The translations under genes were made by a program, and so were the position numbers. From Mycolicibacterium novocastrense (GTDB lineage Bacteria; Actinomycetota; Actinomycetes; Mycobacteriales; Mycobacteriaceae): DNA of 64,000 nt. The stretch spans positions 62,001 to 126,000 of the forward strand of contig NZ_BCTA01000023.1 of the NCBI RefSeq assembly GCF_001570485.1, written 5' to 3'. Below, in pieces: positions 63,990-64,000 of this stretch; positions within the stretch are counted from its first letter, which is position 1, and each line of letters begins with the position of its first letter. The notes beneath the pieces were generated by a model, which had not been told where the DNA came from, made no database searches, and saw nothing but the letters and a program-made list of their open reading frames with translations.

Positions 63990-64000
63990 TGCAGCGCGAC

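Noticed and set aside
1..64000. CRISPR arrays, tRNA and rRNA genes, prophage integrase.
   Set aside because: No regularly spaced repeats, cloverleaf-like segments, rRNA sequence or integrase-type protein were recognised by reading both strands.

Overview
The window is high-GC actinobacterial DNA, almost certainly from a rapidly growing mycobacterium (Mycolicibacterium-like). Pointers are an Arr rifampicin ADP-ribosyltransferase, an LpqH-type lipoprotein, a WS/DGAT acyltransferase, a 13E12-type HNH protein, DUF732, DUF2510 and DUF4333 proteins, and four PknH/PknF-like Ser/Thr kinases. No rRNA, tRNA or CRISPR array was found.

Region 1 (1-12.7 kb) is metabolic. A secreted GH16 glucanase is followed by a three-gene formate dehydrogenase operon. 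Its catalytic subunit is a selenoprotein: an in-frame UGA at 1693-1695 is followed by a bacterial SECIS hairpin. An MHS-type transporter, a 13E12/HNH protein, polyphosphate kinase 2, a rhomboid-like protein, a DUF2510 protein and a thioredoxin-reductase-like flavoprotein follow.

Region 2 (12.6-21.3 kb) has a TetR-controlled oxidation locus (alpha/beta hydrolase diverging from tetR, flavin monooxygenase and quinone reductase, with a perfect palindromic operator between them), a PaoABC-type molybdenum aldehyde oxidoreductase operon, and a YceI protein.

Region 3 (21.4-33.3 kb) is an envelope-signalling cluster. Four transmembrane Ser/Thr kinases alternate with exported cell-wall-type proteins: a beta-lactamase-fold protein, a zinc metallopeptidase lipoprotein, an M14-like carboxypeptidase and a peptidoglycan-recognition amidase. 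A cyclic-nucleotide-binding-domain protein ends it.

Region 4 (33.7-36.3 kb) is a single lower-GC gene for an 847-residue HEPN / NB-ARC (STAND) / TPR / cold-shock-domain protein, a candidate one-gene immune system set into ordinary chromosome.

Region 5 (36.3-48.3 kb) is mycobacterial core: WS/DGAT, DHA2 transporter, LpqH, DUF1206 and CsbD stress proteins with SigF-like promoters, Arr, a second PGRP amidase, two exported M15-like hydrolases, and a methyltransferase.

Region 6 (48.3-64 kb) is an accessory island. A complete IS21-family element with a 5-bp target duplication lies at its edge. Beyond it is an operon that matches Druantia type II: a C5 cytosine methyltransferase (DruM), two uncharacterised proteins (DruF and DruG positions) and an 1822-residue helicase with a DUF1998-like end (DruE). 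A Cas4/AddB-like PD-(D/E)XK nuclease is translationally coupled behind druE. A Vsr mismatch endonuclease diverges from the methyltransferase, and a stand-alone AspBHI N-terminal-like (methylcytosine-reader type) protein converges on the nuclease. This extended, cytosine-methylation-centred Druantia locus and the HEPN-STAND-TPR-CSD protein are the most interesting content.
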